Part shown: positions 53,390 through 64,000 of the stretch, piece by piece
Position numbering within the stretch: position 1 is the stretch's first letter
Layout of the letters: each line of letters opens with the position of its first letter
Origin: Picochlorum sp. 'celeri'
Taxonomy: Eukaryota > Chlorophyta > Trebouxiophyceae
Direction of reading: 5' to 3'
NCBI GenBank assembly: GCA_010909725.1
Contig: JAACMV010000015.1
Span: forward strand, 310,001-374,000
Length of the DNA stretch: 64,000 nucleotides
Notes under the pieces: generated by a model
Databases searched by the model: none
What the model was told of the DNA's origin: nothing
What the model saw: only the letters and a program-made list of their open reading frames with translations
Position numbers and translations under genes: made by a program

Positions 53390-55060
53390 ATGCTGCTATT
53401 GTTTCTGGTCGCTTTGGGGCACCTTGCCTTGGCCCCTTTCACAAAAGTAGAAGAGAGCTTCAATGTACAGGCTGTTCACGATGTGCTCTGTTTTGGTTCT
53501 CAGATTGAAAACTATGACCATACAGAGTTTCCTGGAGTTGTTCCAAGAACATTCCTGGGTGAGTTCCTGTGTATCTGACTCCATTTTCCCCATTGGTATT
53601 CATATCATACGCATAGTCTACTCTTTCTTTTTCCAAGACATTCAACAGGCATACTATATCCACCTCTATAATGTATGCAGGCTCATTGTGTGTGTCATTG
53701 CTGGTCAAAACATTCCAACTGATTATTGATATGAATGGTCTGCCAAAGATGTATGTCCTGGCCTGTGCACGGGTCACTCTTGCTGCTCTCATCTGCCTGG
53801 CTTTTTGGGTGTTTCTCAAACATGCTGCCCAAGGATATCCTAGGCGTGTGTCATGGGCATTCATCTTTGTATGTATGAGTCAATTCCATTTGACGTTTTA
53901 TATGAGCAGACTGCTCCCGAATACCCTTGCGATGGGTCTCACTGCAATAGGTCTGGGATATTGGGCTGATCCTTCCTCATCACCTTGGAAGTCCATTGCC
54001 ACATTGACGTGCACAGCCATGATATTCAGATGCGACCAAATACTTCTTGTCGGTCTTGTAGGAATTCACATGTTGATGACTGGGCGAGTTGGTCTTGTGC
54101 GAGGGGTATCCATTGGCATCATATCCATCATGCTGAGCCTGGCGTGCACTGTGTGTGTCGATTCCATATTTTGGAGACGATGGCTTTGGCCCGAGGGCGA
54201 AGTATTATGGTTTAACACAGCATTGAATAAGTACGTGTGGACTGGTGCTTTATCGTTGCGAAATGTATGAAATGACTGAGTGCTGTCACGATTCATTGTG
54301 TAGGAGCAAGGACTGGGGAGTGTCTCCTTGGCACTGGTATTTTACATCTGCTCTGCCCCGAATGCTGCACATTTCATACCCATTATCGTTTCTAGGTGCT
54401 TTGCTCGATACTCGGTCGCGATCAATGATGGTCATCGCCTGTGGGTTTGTGCTATTGTACAGCTTCTTGGCACACAAAGAAGTCAGGTTCTTGTTCCCAT
54501 CTCTTCCGCTCTGGAATTTCAGCGCTGCAATGGGCTTGTACAAACTATTTTATGTTGCAAAATCAACACGCGTTATTAGAGTTATTCGCGCCAGCGTGCT
54601 GGGTGGTATTTTTCTCGGACTCCTGCTACATGGTGTATCTTCGGTTGCAAGCTACAACAACTACCCAGGTGGTGATGCAATGATCTCTCTACGGCGACAC
54701 ATTGAGAATCGACACACCCCAGATACTGTATCACTTTCTGTGCATATAGATACGCTCGCTGCAACGACGGGAGTGTCGAGGTTTTTACAAGAGCCAAAGA
54801 TTGGTGGCATCCATGTGGAATACTCGAAACAAGAGGGCATCAGTCTGGATGCCTACCGCCATCACAGCTTTGACTATCTTCTGAATGAGCATCCAGATAT
54901 ACCAGGGTATACATTGATTGATACTATTCAAGCATTCCATGCAGTACATCTCTGTGGTGGTGCTGGTATTCGAGGAGCCATCCAGTGCATGCTTGCCTTG
55001 AAAACCCCACTGGAATTCATCTCGAAAGACACATTGTACATCCATCAGCTGAATCTCTAG
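53390..55060 (+). CDS. ALG12: ALG12 dolichol-linked alpha-1,6-mannosyltransferase
   Basis: Three exons: 53390-53558, 53681-54230, 54304-55060; 491 aa. The start [23 protein letters not shown] and the block [14 protein letters not shown] are the family signature (an acidic pair in the first lumenal loop). Later conserved parts are [40 protein letters not shown] joined by the second intron to [18 protein letters not shown], and [16 protein letters not shown]. Multi-pass ER membrane protein. It adds the eighth mannose to the lipid-linked oligosaccharide precursor for N-glycosylation, using dolichyl-phosphate mannose. Confidence 0.93.
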
Positions 55061-55118
55061 ACCCATACAGTGTATTTATTTGTAATAAAATATTCCAACC
55101 TAGCATCCTAAGGTTCGG

Positions 55119-56969
55119 ATGAGGGAAGATCAGCAGCGATACGGACATGGAGACGTGGAAGAAGAAGATCCTGCAAGTCGCCCTTCAGGACAGGAAGACG
55201 CCGAGGAGGGAGAATTGGTCGGAGAAATAGTTACTAATAATGAATATAATAGTTCTGATGAGCTTCCACCTCGTAAAAGAGCGCGAGAGGATCGACATAC
55301 TGAACGCTCTGGAACAAAGGATGGAGTAGGGTCATCTCGTCGACCCCACAGAGGCGATAACGATGAGGGAGCTCTTGGTGAAGAGAGTGAGGATGACAGT
55401 GAGTATATGCGTAGGGTTGAGGCTGCATTGCAGGAGCAGCAAGAGGATGATGATGCGGTTATAGAGGCACGGAGAAGGAGGAGGAGGGAAATCTTGGCAA
55501 AGTATGGGAGGCGAGTGGATGACAACGCCGGACATGCAGAACATCATCATGATGTCGACATGTTACCTCCCACTGAGAGAAAGGACGAGCAACAACAACA
55601 AGAAGAAGAAGAAAAGGAGGAAGATGCCATGGATACTGAGAATGCCAATGGGCTCAACCACCGAGACAATGGCGTTCGTATTATTGCCGGGGAGGGCAAC
55701 CACAATGATACTGATGTCGCACCAGTAATAGACCAACAACAAGATGATAAACATGAAAATAATGTATCGAGCGACGACGTTGATGATATATTTGCCGATA
55801 CACCCCTTGATGAGACCACAAAGCATGATGGTGTGAGTCAAAAGCCAGCTGCCAGCAAGGGCCTCGTCGACAGTTATGATGATGCAGAGGGATACTACAA
55901 TTTTCAAGTAGGTGAGATTATTCGATCGAGATATGAGGTATTTGCCACCCATGGTAGAGGTGTCTTCAGCAGCGTACTCCGAGCACGGGATGTAAAGCAC
56001 CTTGAACAGGGCATGAGCAAAGATGCATGCCCACAGGTTGCTGTCAAAGTGATCCGAGCGAATGACACCATGTATAAAGCAGGCCAAACGGAGCGGGTGA
56101 TTTTGAACAAACTCTCTCAATCGGATCCAGATGGGAAAAAACATTGCATCAGACTGTTGGATTCATTCGACTATAGAAACCACTTGTGTCTTGTGTTTGA
56201 GCCCATGGCCATGAATCTTCGAGACTTGACAAAAAAGTACGGGCGAGGGATTGGATTGAGTATCAACGCTGTGAGAATATACGCCACTCAAATGCTCATT
56301 GCATTGCAGCATTTGAAACACTGTGGCGTCCTCCACGCAGACATCAAACCAGACAATATCCTCGTGAATGATAAAAGGACAGTCATCAAAATCTGCGATT
56401 TTGGGTCAGCAATGTTCTCTGGAGACAATGAGATAACCCCGTACCTAGTCTCTCGATTCTATAGATCCCCAGAAGTCATCCTGGGGCTCCCATATGACCA
56501 CCCCATGGACATGTGGAGCATTGGCTGTGTCATGTATGAGCTCTTCACAGGACAAATCCTCTTCAAGGGTCGCTCAAATAACGAAATGCTCAAATATATC
56601 ATGGACATCAAGGGACCATTTCCAAAGAAAATGCTGAAAAAGGCGGAATTCGCGTTCAAACATTTTGACATGACGGACGCCACCATGGCCTTTGCCATGG
56701 AAGAACCAGACCCAGTCACCCATCAGATTGTGAAGCGGATGATTCCAAACCCTCAGAAACAGGCCGGATTTTCCAAACTCCTCGCACACCAATCTGATAA
56801 TAAGAAAAAGGTCAATCAGCTCGCCGACCTCTTGGAACGAATGTTTGCTCTTGAACCAGAAAAGCGCATCACCCCTCTGGATGCGTTACAACACCCCTTC
56901 ATCAAGGAACAAACAATATCAAACCCATACATGGCGCAGGCGCCACGCGCCATCCGCCACACCACATAA
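55119..56969 (+). CDS. PRP4K: PRP4-type spliceosomal protein kinase
   Basis: Single exon, 616 aa. Residues 1-250 are charged, rich in Glu/Asp/Arg and low in complexity. The kinase domain begins about 268 (RYEVFATHGRGVFSSVLRAR). The catalytic loop is HADIKPDNILV with the PRP4-type HAD instead of HRD; the magnesium loop is DFG; the activation segment contains the phosphotyrosine-type YLVSRFYRSPEVILG. A conserved MAxNLRxLxKKYG segment identifies PRP4 (PRPF4B) within the CMGC group. The kinase phosphorylates PRP6/PRP31 during B-complex formation. It and SLU7 are two splicing factors in one window. Confidence 0.92.
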   Translation: MREDQQRYGHGDVEEEDPASRPSGQEDAEEGELVGEIVTNNEYNSSDELPPRKRAREDRHTERSGTKDGVGSSRRPHRGDNDEGALGEESEDDSEYMRRVEAALQEQQEDDDAVIEARRRRRREILAKYGRRVDDNAGHAEHHHDVDMLPPTERKDEQQQQEEEEKEEDAMDTENANGLNHRDNGVRIIAGEGNHNDTDVAPVIDQQQDDKHENNVSSDDVDDIFADTPLDETTKHDGVSQKPAASKGLVDSYDDAEGYYNFQVGEIIRSRYEVFATHGRGVFSSVLRARDVKHLEQGMSKDACPQVAVKVIRANDTMYKAGQTERVILNKLSQSDPDGKKHCIRLLDSFDYRNHLCLVFEPMAMNLRDLTKKYGRGIGLSINAVRIYATQMLIALQHLKHCGVLHADIKPDNILVNDKRTVIKICDFGSAMFSGDNEITPYLVSRFYRSPEVILGLPYDHPMDMWSIGCVMYELFTGQILFKGRSNNEMLKYIMDIKGPFPKKMLKKAEFAFKHFDMTDATMAFAMEEPDPVTHQIVKRMIPNPQKQAGFSKLLAHQSDNKKKVNQLADLLERMFALEPEKRITPLDALQHPFIKEQTISNPYMAQAPRAIRHTT

Positions 56970-57057
56970 TAATCCTTCCTTCCATGTAATACTATTAGTA
57001 TTTGAACAATGCATAGATGTAGGTATTTCTTTTACACGTGAGAAAACAATAGTACAA

Positions 57058-57730
57058 TTACATCTGCACTCCCTCCTTGAGGATATCGTACGGCACAGCA
57101 GTAATAGTCTCCATCGACACATTCTCAAGCATAAATCCTTCAGTACGTGGTCCCTTTGGCTGACGCTTGGTCACTGGTGCTGGCTCTCCAGCAAGATGGG
57201 CCTTGTGTCTACGCTCGTCATTCTCCTTGCAGCGACGCAAGAATGCCTCGTGACAACGAGATGGCTTGACGTGCTCCACTCTAACATGAATTCTCTTCTT
57301 AATATATCTTCCATTGACCTGCTTGAGCAATTCAACTCCTACAGCGCGCTTGGTCACATTCCACACACGTCCAGTCTTTCCATGGTAAAACTTATGGGGC
57401 ATTCCCTACACAACCATCACAGACACAGTCAGTCATATGCGCATCATTAAAAAAAAGGTATGATTTCATCCAGGGAAAGCTAAAAGCAGACCGAGATGAA
57501 TGCATCATTCGTCATGTGATGTCTGCCGCCGGGTCATTGCGGGCGGTTCCCAGTTCCCCCCACCATCTCCCACCACATACCTTGTGAACAGCTCCATTCA
57601 CTTTAATATCAACATAATCTCCCAACTTGTATGATGTGAGATAGGTTGCCATGGGAATATATCCCTTCTGGCGGAATCCTCTCTTGAAGAGGTCCCTCGT
57701 GCGGGCACGGTATCCTTGACCTCCTGGCAT
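57058..57730 (-). CDS. RPL21: 60S ribosomal protein eL21
   Basis: Two exons, 57730-57581 and 57405-57058 (175-bp intron), 165 aa, the usual length. [23 protein letters not shown] begins the conserved N-terminus. The rest ([23 protein letters not shown] across the junction, [41 protein letters not shown]) is unmistakable. It is an eukaryote/archaea-specific large-subunit protein. It is transcribed divergently from LeuD. Confidence 0.95.
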
Positions 57731-57967
57731 AGTTCCGAATCTATGAAATTATATAGAGTAGACTAAAAAAGTAACCACCCTTGCGTCGAGTATCATCCTT
57801 TGTATCATCACATGGACCCGATGGCTGTCTCCGCCGGCACAGAGCATGCTTTTTTCTCTCCCATCAACCAATCTTCTTGACCGATGCGTGTAAAATATCT
57901 CCCCAGTCCCATGAATGGATCACGTGGGCGACGTCCGTGCCGCATTGTATCCAAAACATATGAAACT

Positions 57968-58769
57968 ATGAATAGTACGGTATTAAAGAGTTCAGGTGCT
58001 TCCAGAGTGGCTCATGCCACCCCTCGTAGGCACCAACACATGTCCAGAGGGAGAACCTCCGTCTGCCATGTGTCAGCTAAAGTAGACTTGCAGGGAGGAC
58101 CACGCGTTATTAGAGGAAAATGCTTTGTTACCAAAGACAATATCGATACCGATCAGATCATTCCAGCAGAGTATCTCACCCTGGTTCCATCCAAACCAGA
58201 CGAGTATGAGAAATTGGGAAGTTATGCGCTTATTGGGCTTCCTGACGATCTCTATCCAATCAGATATGTCGATGTTGATTCCATGAAGACGGAGTATCCA
58301 GTCATTATCGGTGGGAACAACTTTGGATGTGGATCCAGCAGAGAGCACGCGCCAGTGGCCCTTGGGGCCTCTGGAGCAAAGGTGTGCGTGTCTCAGTCAT
58401 ATGCTAGAATTTTCTTTAGGAACTGCGTGTCTACAGGGGAGCTGTATCCAGTTGAGACTGATGTTCGACTGTGTGATGAGATATCGACTGGCGAGGAGGT
58501 GGAAGTTGATATGGAGAAGGATGTGTTGACAGTGCTGTCTACTGGAAAGCAGTATGATTTGAAACCACTCGGAGATGTACGTGAATAGTTATCAGTATTT
58601 TTTTTTTTTTTTGCATAGCACTGCGTTGGAATTTGTATTGTACTCCTCCTTCTCCTCCTATTACTAATGATCTCTCGATGATGATGATATGCAGGCTGGG
58701 CCAGTGATTGATGCTGGAGGAATTTTCAACTATGCCAGGGAGACGGGCATGATTAGCCAGTCTGCTTGA
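57968..58769 (+). CDS. leuD: 3-isopropylmalate dehydratase small subunit, plastid
   Basis: Two exons, 57968-58576 and 58695-58769 (118-bp intron with a poly-T tract), 227 aa. The first 35 residues (MNSTVLKSSGASRVAHATPR...) form a likely plastid transit peptide; an in-frame ATG at 57884 would add 28 residues. The core has IRGKCFVTKDNIDTDQIIPAEYL, NNFGCGSSREHAPVALGA, the swivelling-domain signature, and SYARIFFRNCVSTGELYPV. Exon 2 encodes AGPVIDAGGIFNYARETGMI. With the [4Fe-4S] large subunit it isomerises isopropylmalate in leucine synthesis. Confidence 0.93.
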
Positions 58770-59208
58770 ATATGTTCCATGTATCACATAGTATAAAGTG
58801 TAAAGAAGAGGTTTTTGATGTGATCATCATGTTGCATAGCATCATAATTAGTATTATGCATTCTTCAGTCCTCTGCATGCAGATCTGCAGACCTCTAGAG
58901 GTATCACGTAATAACAATAATAATGCCTCTGAGAGCAGGCACGTGCCACCATGGCCTCAGATTCAAGACCGGCATGCATTCTTCCCTCCCTCCCTCCATT
59001 GTTGGATACAAATACTTTTTAAAAACATATAGGGTAATATAGATGTTTATCTGTATGTATGTATCTGTAGAGTGAGTATTGAATTCCCTTCTACGAACAG
59101 TTGCGACGTTTGCATTGGACGGGGACAGGACAGTTTGAATAACACGCTTGGATACGACGGCTGCCGAGTGATTTATTTATAGTTTTAATACCAACATCTA
59201 TAGTTTCA
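58770..59208. other. Intergenic, no gene seen
   Basis: The gap of about 440 bp has a CCCTCCCTCCCTCC pyrimidine run (58983-58996) and AT-rich leaders. TTTTAATACCAAC lies just before the ABCG start, as in several other genes here. No frame looks coding. Confidence 0.5.
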
Positions 59209-61467
59209 ATGGTTGGTCCAAAGCAATCTGTTGTGGATACAGCAGCTGTGAAGAAGAAGAAGAAGAACAAGGAGGAGGAGGAGGAGGAGGAGACTGACTT
59301 GGAGAGTCATCGCACAACGACTGACGATGATGTGTCTGTGGAGCATTGTACGATAGAGTATAGTGATGAGAATTTATCGAATGAAGCGAAAAAGTATATG
59401 GAGTCTGTGGCCACGTTTAAGAAGAATTTTGTAGATCGGCAAGCCATGCATGAGAAGCAGGAGATGATGCAGAAGAAGGCATCGTTTTTTGATATTAGTG
59501 GTGATGTGGAGTCTTTGAAGACGCAGATAAAAGTGTGCTTGGAGTTTAGGGATTTGACGTACACGGTGTTTTCGAAGAAGAAGGGATTGCCATGCTGTGG
59601 CAAGCAGCGTGGTGGGGAGAAGCGAGTTATACTGGATAGTGTGACAGGTCATGTGCCGTCATCGAGATTGATGGCTATTATGGGTCCAACAGGTGTGTAT
59701 ATAAAGATATATTCGTGTTATAAGTATCTTTCGTGAATTGGTATCACAAGCTTGTCTGTGCATGTAGGATGCGGTAAGACAAGTCTGATCAATGCACTGG
59801 CTGGAAGGTTGCAGGCAGGAGGGACGCTGGAGGGGGATATACTGGTGAATGGAAAGCCGCGAGAAAAGTCTTTTATGGCTCTTGTGGCGTATGTGATGCA
59901 AGATGATGTGCTGTTTGCGAATTTAACCGTGCAAGAAACGTTCGAGTTCGCATCAAGGATGCGATTGCCACGATCCATTCCTCGCAAAGCAAAGGATGAG
60001 TTGGTTGACAGGATTATTAAAGAGCTTGGACTGACCAAGGCGAGAAATACCCGCATTGGTAACGAGCTGTATCGAGGAGTGTCTGGGGGGGAAAGGAAGA
60101 GAACAAACATTGGGATTGAACTCTTGTCAGGAGCAAGCCTCATCTTTTTGGATGAGCCAACATCTGGGTTGGACTCATTCCAAGCGTTGAATGTGATGGA
60201 CTCTTTGTGGACATTAGCGAGCAATGGAAGGACGATTGTGTCTACCATTCATCAGCCACGATCATCTATTTTCAAAATGTTTGACATTCTCATGCTGTTG
60301 TCAGAGGGAAAATGCATGTATTTTGGTCCAGCAAAGGATGCTGTCGACTTTTTCACATCAGCTCATTTCAGCTGCCCAGCAGAATTCAACCCAGCGGATT
60401 TCTTCTTGGATGTTATTTCAATGGATTATAGATCCAAAGCTGCAGAATTAGAGAGCAGGAACAGGGTTTCATTGATTGCCAAGCATTATGAAAAGGTTGA
60501 GGATGAGTACAGGGGGAAAATACCAGAGGATCACCTGGATACAGAGTGCACGACCAAAGAGCTTGTCATCTTTCCAAACGATCCATTTACAGAGTTTGGA
60601 TTATTGCTGAAGCGATCGTGGAAGCAACAGAGCAGGGATAAACTGCCCCTGATGATTACTCTGGTTCAAACCATTGTGATTGGTTTTGTCTTGGCAGCCT
60701 TGTACTCGAATCTCGACTCATCATCCACCCCAGTACAAGACGAAACAGGAATTCTCTTCTTTGTGACAATCTTTTCAGCATTCGGCGCCATGTTTAGCGC
60801 CCTGAACACATTCCCCTCAGAGCGGGGCGTGGTCAACAGGGAACGTCAGTCAAAAATGTACCATGTGCTGCCATACTATTGTGCTAGATTTATCTGCGAC
60901 ATTCCTATTCGAGTAGGACAAGGGCTCCTGTTTGGGTGTATCGTGTATTTCATTGTGGGATTGAACCCAGCAGCCTCTGCCTTTTTCATCTTCTGTTGCA
61001 TTTTGATTGTTGAAGGCCTTGCCTCGCAAGGCATGGGAGTCTGCATCTCTGCTGTCGCTCCGAATGAAAAAGTAGCATCCGCCCTTGCTCCAGCAATCAC
61101 AGTTATTCTGATTCTCGTCGGTGGATTCTATGTCAACGAGGCGACAGTACCTGACTGGATTGGATGGCTCAAATACATCAGTCATTTATATTGGGCATTT
61201 TTGGGCCTTTCCATCAATAATTTCTCGGGTAGAACTGGATGGAAGGCATGTGGTTCTACCATTGATGGTCAATGCGTAGAGTACACCACTGTCTCTGGTG
61301 ATGAGATTTTAAACCAGTTGGGATTCAACCCCAATCAGCTCTGGCTCTCTTTTGTGGCCTTGCTAAGTCTCATGGCCTTTTACAATGCCATGGGATACAT
61401 CTTTTTGAGACGTTCGAAGCAAAAGACCATGCCTTTGACCGACATTGCGACGAAGAAGCGTCAATAA
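59209..61467 (+). CDS. ABCG (White-type) half-transporter
   Basis: Two exons, 59209-59692 and 59768-61467 (75-bp intron), 727 aa. The N-terminal about 120 residues are polar with a poly-Glu run. The NBD precedes the membrane domain, as in ABCG. Walker A (GPTGCGKTSL) is split by the intron; the Q-loop region YVMQDDVLFANLTVQET, signature VSGGERKR, Walker B LIFLDEP, and H-loop TIHQP are all present. The membrane domain has about six helices with an extracellular loop holding Cys residues (WKACGSTIDGQC). It must dimerise. Substrate is unknown; relatives export sterols, lipids or terpenoids. Confidence 0.93.
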
Positions 61468-61725
61468 TACTATTTATACTACTACTAAGTGCTAAAAAAT
61501 AAGGAATTTCAGCTCATAAGGAACTGGGTACCCTATAGCATCCGATGAACGAGTCGATTCGACCGACCGTATCCGTCAACGCAGCATATCTGCAATCAGG
61601 CTTTGGATAAGCCTGTCCATCTTCGACATCCGACACCTTGTTGTCACAGGCGCAATCCCACACCATATCAAAAACACCAAGTATCGTTTGATAACGTACT
61701 ATTTATCCTCGCTCAATTACTCACA

Positions 61726-62147
61726 ATGGCTATTACGTTTGCGACGAAACCAGCCAATACTCTGGCACCAAGCGCCGTGGTACGTATCGTCGACACGCCG
61801 ATTGTCCTTCATATTGACTACGTTCATCATACAACACATGTAACCATCTTATATACTGTATCTGAATGCAGAGAAGCAGCAGAAGACAGCCATGCGTGGT
61901 TGCCATGGCAAGCCCCTCTGAGGTCTCCAGAAGGCAAGCCATGTGGCTTCCAGCCTTGTTGACTGCCGCTGCTGCCCTCGCTGCTCCAGGAGCAGCTCAG
62001 GCCGGAGGTGCCCCAAAGAACGGTTCATTTGCAAGCATGAGCAGTTTTTCAATGGAGGGTACAAAGAAGAGAGGTGTCTCTCCAAAGAGAAAGCAGGCTG
62101 TTTTGGAGAAACTCAAGGGTGAGATTGCCGAAGGCAAGCTCTCATAG
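61726..62147 (+). CDS. Small thylakoid-lumen protein with Tat-type leader
   Basis: Two exons, 61726-61779 and 61872-62147 (92-bp intron), 109 aa. A plastid transit peptide (MAITFATKPANTLAPSAV...) is followed by SRRQAMWLPALLTAAAALAAPGAAQA, a twin-Arg lumenal signal with an A-x-A site near residue 62. The mature peptide is only about 47 residues, Lys/Ser-rich (GGAPKNGSFASMSS...KLS). Size and targeting suggest a small extrinsic photosystem subunit such as a nuclear-encoded PsbT-type or PSI-peripheral protein, but I cannot match a named one. Confidence 0.75.
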
Positions 62148-62749
62148 AGAGTAGAGAGAGGAAGAGAAGAAGGAAAGGAATGCGATGATCCATTCCTATG
62201 GCTCAAAAAGAATACTAGAACATTTCATCGGAGAAGAAATGATCCTCTGCTCACTGGGGTGTGTGTCACACACAATGTATAATCGGTTGCTGCAGTGTTT
62301 TTTCTTGTTCATTGGATGCCATTCATGAGCCATGAGGCATCATCATTGCGTGTAACACAAACATGTACGGTACTTGTATGCCAGAAGGAAGAGTGTGGGG
62401 CTTGCCATCGCACTGTGTTCATCCATCCATAGGATGGATTGACACCTCCATGCCTCTGCAGCTGCAGTAGGTCTCTGTAGAGAACAGGGCGCCCTGTACT
62501 TGGACGAGTCCGTCACGGTTTGTTCTTGCATCCATTCTCGACAGATACGACATCAATATATTTAAGAATTAGATACAGATTTATATGTGATACGGCTGAT
62601 ATCTATACCTGTTGCATTGTGTGAAACCAGGTCGAACTCATCGTCGACATGGCCAGGGTCTCGTAACTTCAACGGGATACACTGATATCAGACACCAGGG
62701 CGCCATTGGTCAATACCATGCTCTTTTATTATTCAAAGGTTGAATTGAG
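62148..62749. other. Intergenic, no gene seen
   Basis: The gap of about 600 bp contains the 3' UTR of the lumen-protein gene and the promoter of the JmjC gene (CTCTTTTATTATTC near 62720). Short minus-strand frames have no recognisable content. Confidence 0.45.
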
Positions 62750-64000
62750 ATGAATATAGAGGGAGAATTTGGAGGAAAAGGAGGTGGGTTGTGGAAGAGT
62801 CCTGTGACCGAACGTGCCCTTGTGGGTTCTGACTGACTGACTGAGATGGCATCTGTCTGACTGTGTCGCAGGGATACATTGGGGGAGAGACAAGGTGAAG
62901 CATCGTTTGGAGGCACTTGATCCGATGGGTGTTGGGCATGATCCTGCAGGATGTGATACGGGTGGGTACCCTCGAGTGGTTGAGGGTATTGTGTGCAGTG
63001 CCATCCCATGGCTCTTGTGTGACCGTGGCGATGCTATAGAAGGACACCACGATCTCTCTTCTTTAGATAATACGCAAGGATGCGTCTGCGAGGACGTGTT
63101 TGAATTGACATGCTCATGCAGGGGTGAGGTATTTCATGCAGCTGAAATTGATGCGACTGCGTCGAATGTTCTTGACCGGGTTCAGAGATGGCTTGCCGCG
63201 AATGATAATAGAACAGATCGTTCATCTGGTCTTGTGCTTGGCTGTGCGGCGATTAGCCAACGTTTTCTGGATGTGATGGCATTGCACCTTGAGGTGCAGA
63301 GAGACAGTAATCAAATGATTATGGGATACAATCAGCAAACGAATAGAGTCATGTTGCTTCCCAAAGATAGTATCGTAGATTTCAACTTTGGTGGTTGTGT
63401 TGGGAGAGCTCGATGGCTTCAAGTAGTACATGGATCTGTGATGGTATGCATGGCACCTCCATCTGACTCCAATCTGAGAGAATTTGGGTTGTGGTATCCC
63501 ACAAAAGATACATGTTTGTCTGATTTTCTTGATGGAGCTATCAAAATTGAGCTTCAAAAAGATGATGACAAGGTTTTAATGGTTCCTACTGGTTGGATCA
63601 TTGCTATGGTGTGCCAAGAGCCTTCTGTCATTGTTGAAGGTGTCTACATTCAACCTGATGCGCTAGAGATGGAAATGAAGGTTGCTCCTCACAGCATTGT
63701 TCGGGATTCAATAAATAATACAATCATTGAAGACTCGTGTGTCAGAAAAAGCAAAGCATTGTATTGGGATATTGCAGGGTTGTATGGGGATGTGTTGATT
63801 GATCAGAACGTGCTGCTGGCATCTATGGTGGAGAGGAAGAGGACCGAGCTTATGTCATACTATTATTCTTGTGTATCTGACAGAATGAAACACCCAAGGT
63901 TGGGCATTGCCCCAGAGGGTAATCCACCAAGTAGCAATGCATCCCTAAACCTACAGAAGAATCAGCATGACGAGCCAGAAAAGAACACTGCTGAATCACC
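62750..64000 (+). CDS. JmjC (KDM2/PHF8-type) protein lacking iron ligands, partial
   Basis: Exon 1 62750-62783 (MNIEGEFGGKG), an 88-bp intron with branch-like CTGAC repeats, then an exon from 62872 open to the window edge (at least 387 codons). An in-frame stop just upstream of 62872 forces the intron. Residues about 130-280 show a KDM2/PHF8-type JmjC order: VLGCAAISQRFLDV, FNFGGCVGRARWLQVVHGSVMVCMAPPSDSNL, and VPTGWIIAMV. The iron-binding HxD appears as DxN (about 63378-63386) and the distal His of GWIH as Ile (63597-63602). Demethylase activity is therefore unlikely and a scaffold or reader role more probable. The C-terminal end is outside the window. Confidence 0.7.

Overview
The window is a stretch of nuclear chromosome from a compact-genome photosynthetic eukaryote, most likely a unicellular green alga (Chlorophyta, prasinophyte or trebouxiophyte grade). 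This rests on plastid-type preproteins without a secretory leader (carbamoyl-phosphate synthase large chain, LeuD, a PsbP-domain protein, RuvX/YqgF), a plant-type violaxanthin de-epoxidase, a (6-4) photolyase/cryptochrome, and eukaryote-only machinery (SLU7, PRP4 kinase, ARP6, TRAPPC5, elongin A, ALG12, DPH5, eL21, uL23). I cannot name the species. About 36 genes fit in 64 kb. Most have zero or one short intron (typically 70-110 bp, near the 5' end, donors GTATG/GTACG/GTGCG). I placed the splice sites by hand from GT-AG signals plus reading-frame and homology continuity; in every multi-exon model the exon sum is a multiple of three.

Layout. 1-8.3 kb: the 5' end of an organelle-targeted gene leaving the window, a TPR protein, a Tudor+TFIIS-middle-domain protein, a membrane-anchored glutathione-peroxidase-like pseudoenzyme, violaxanthin de-epoxidase and a nucleotide-sugar transporter. 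8.5-20.2 kb: WRAP73, SLU7, DPH5, plastid CPS large chain, an unusual histone-H4-like fusion and a cytochrome P450. 20.5-32.6 kb: TRAPPC5, a COG0523 GTPase fused to thioredoxin-like domains, uL23, an HNH-endonuclease-like gene, elongin A, RuvX, an ankyrin-RING ligase and ARP6. 32.6-46.3 kb: coiled-coil proteins, a HAD phosphatase, a J-domain/enoyl-reductase fusion, a PsbP-like protein, (6-4) photolyase and an M20 peptidase. 46.7-52.3 kb: three tandem paralogues of an unrecognised secreted Fn3-like family, with a conserved upstream block. 53.4-64 kb: ALG12, PRP4 kinase, eL21, LeuD, an ABCG half-transporter, a small thylakoid-lumen protein and a JmjC protein running off the right edge.

The genes do not form one pathway; neighbours are mostly unrelated housekeeping genes packed tail-to-tail (gaps as small as 4 nt) or sharing short divergent promoters. 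The unusual content lies in (i) the tandem secreted family, (ii) four unexpected domain fusions or extensions (H4 plus a possible winged helix, J-domain plus enoyl reductase, COG0523 plus thioredoxin folds plus zinc ribbon, Tudor plus TFIIS-M), and (iii) two probable pseudoenzymes (a GPx with Ser for Cys/Sec, a JmjC without iron ligands). Two genes at the window edges (1-145 minus; 62750-64000 plus) are open to the edge.
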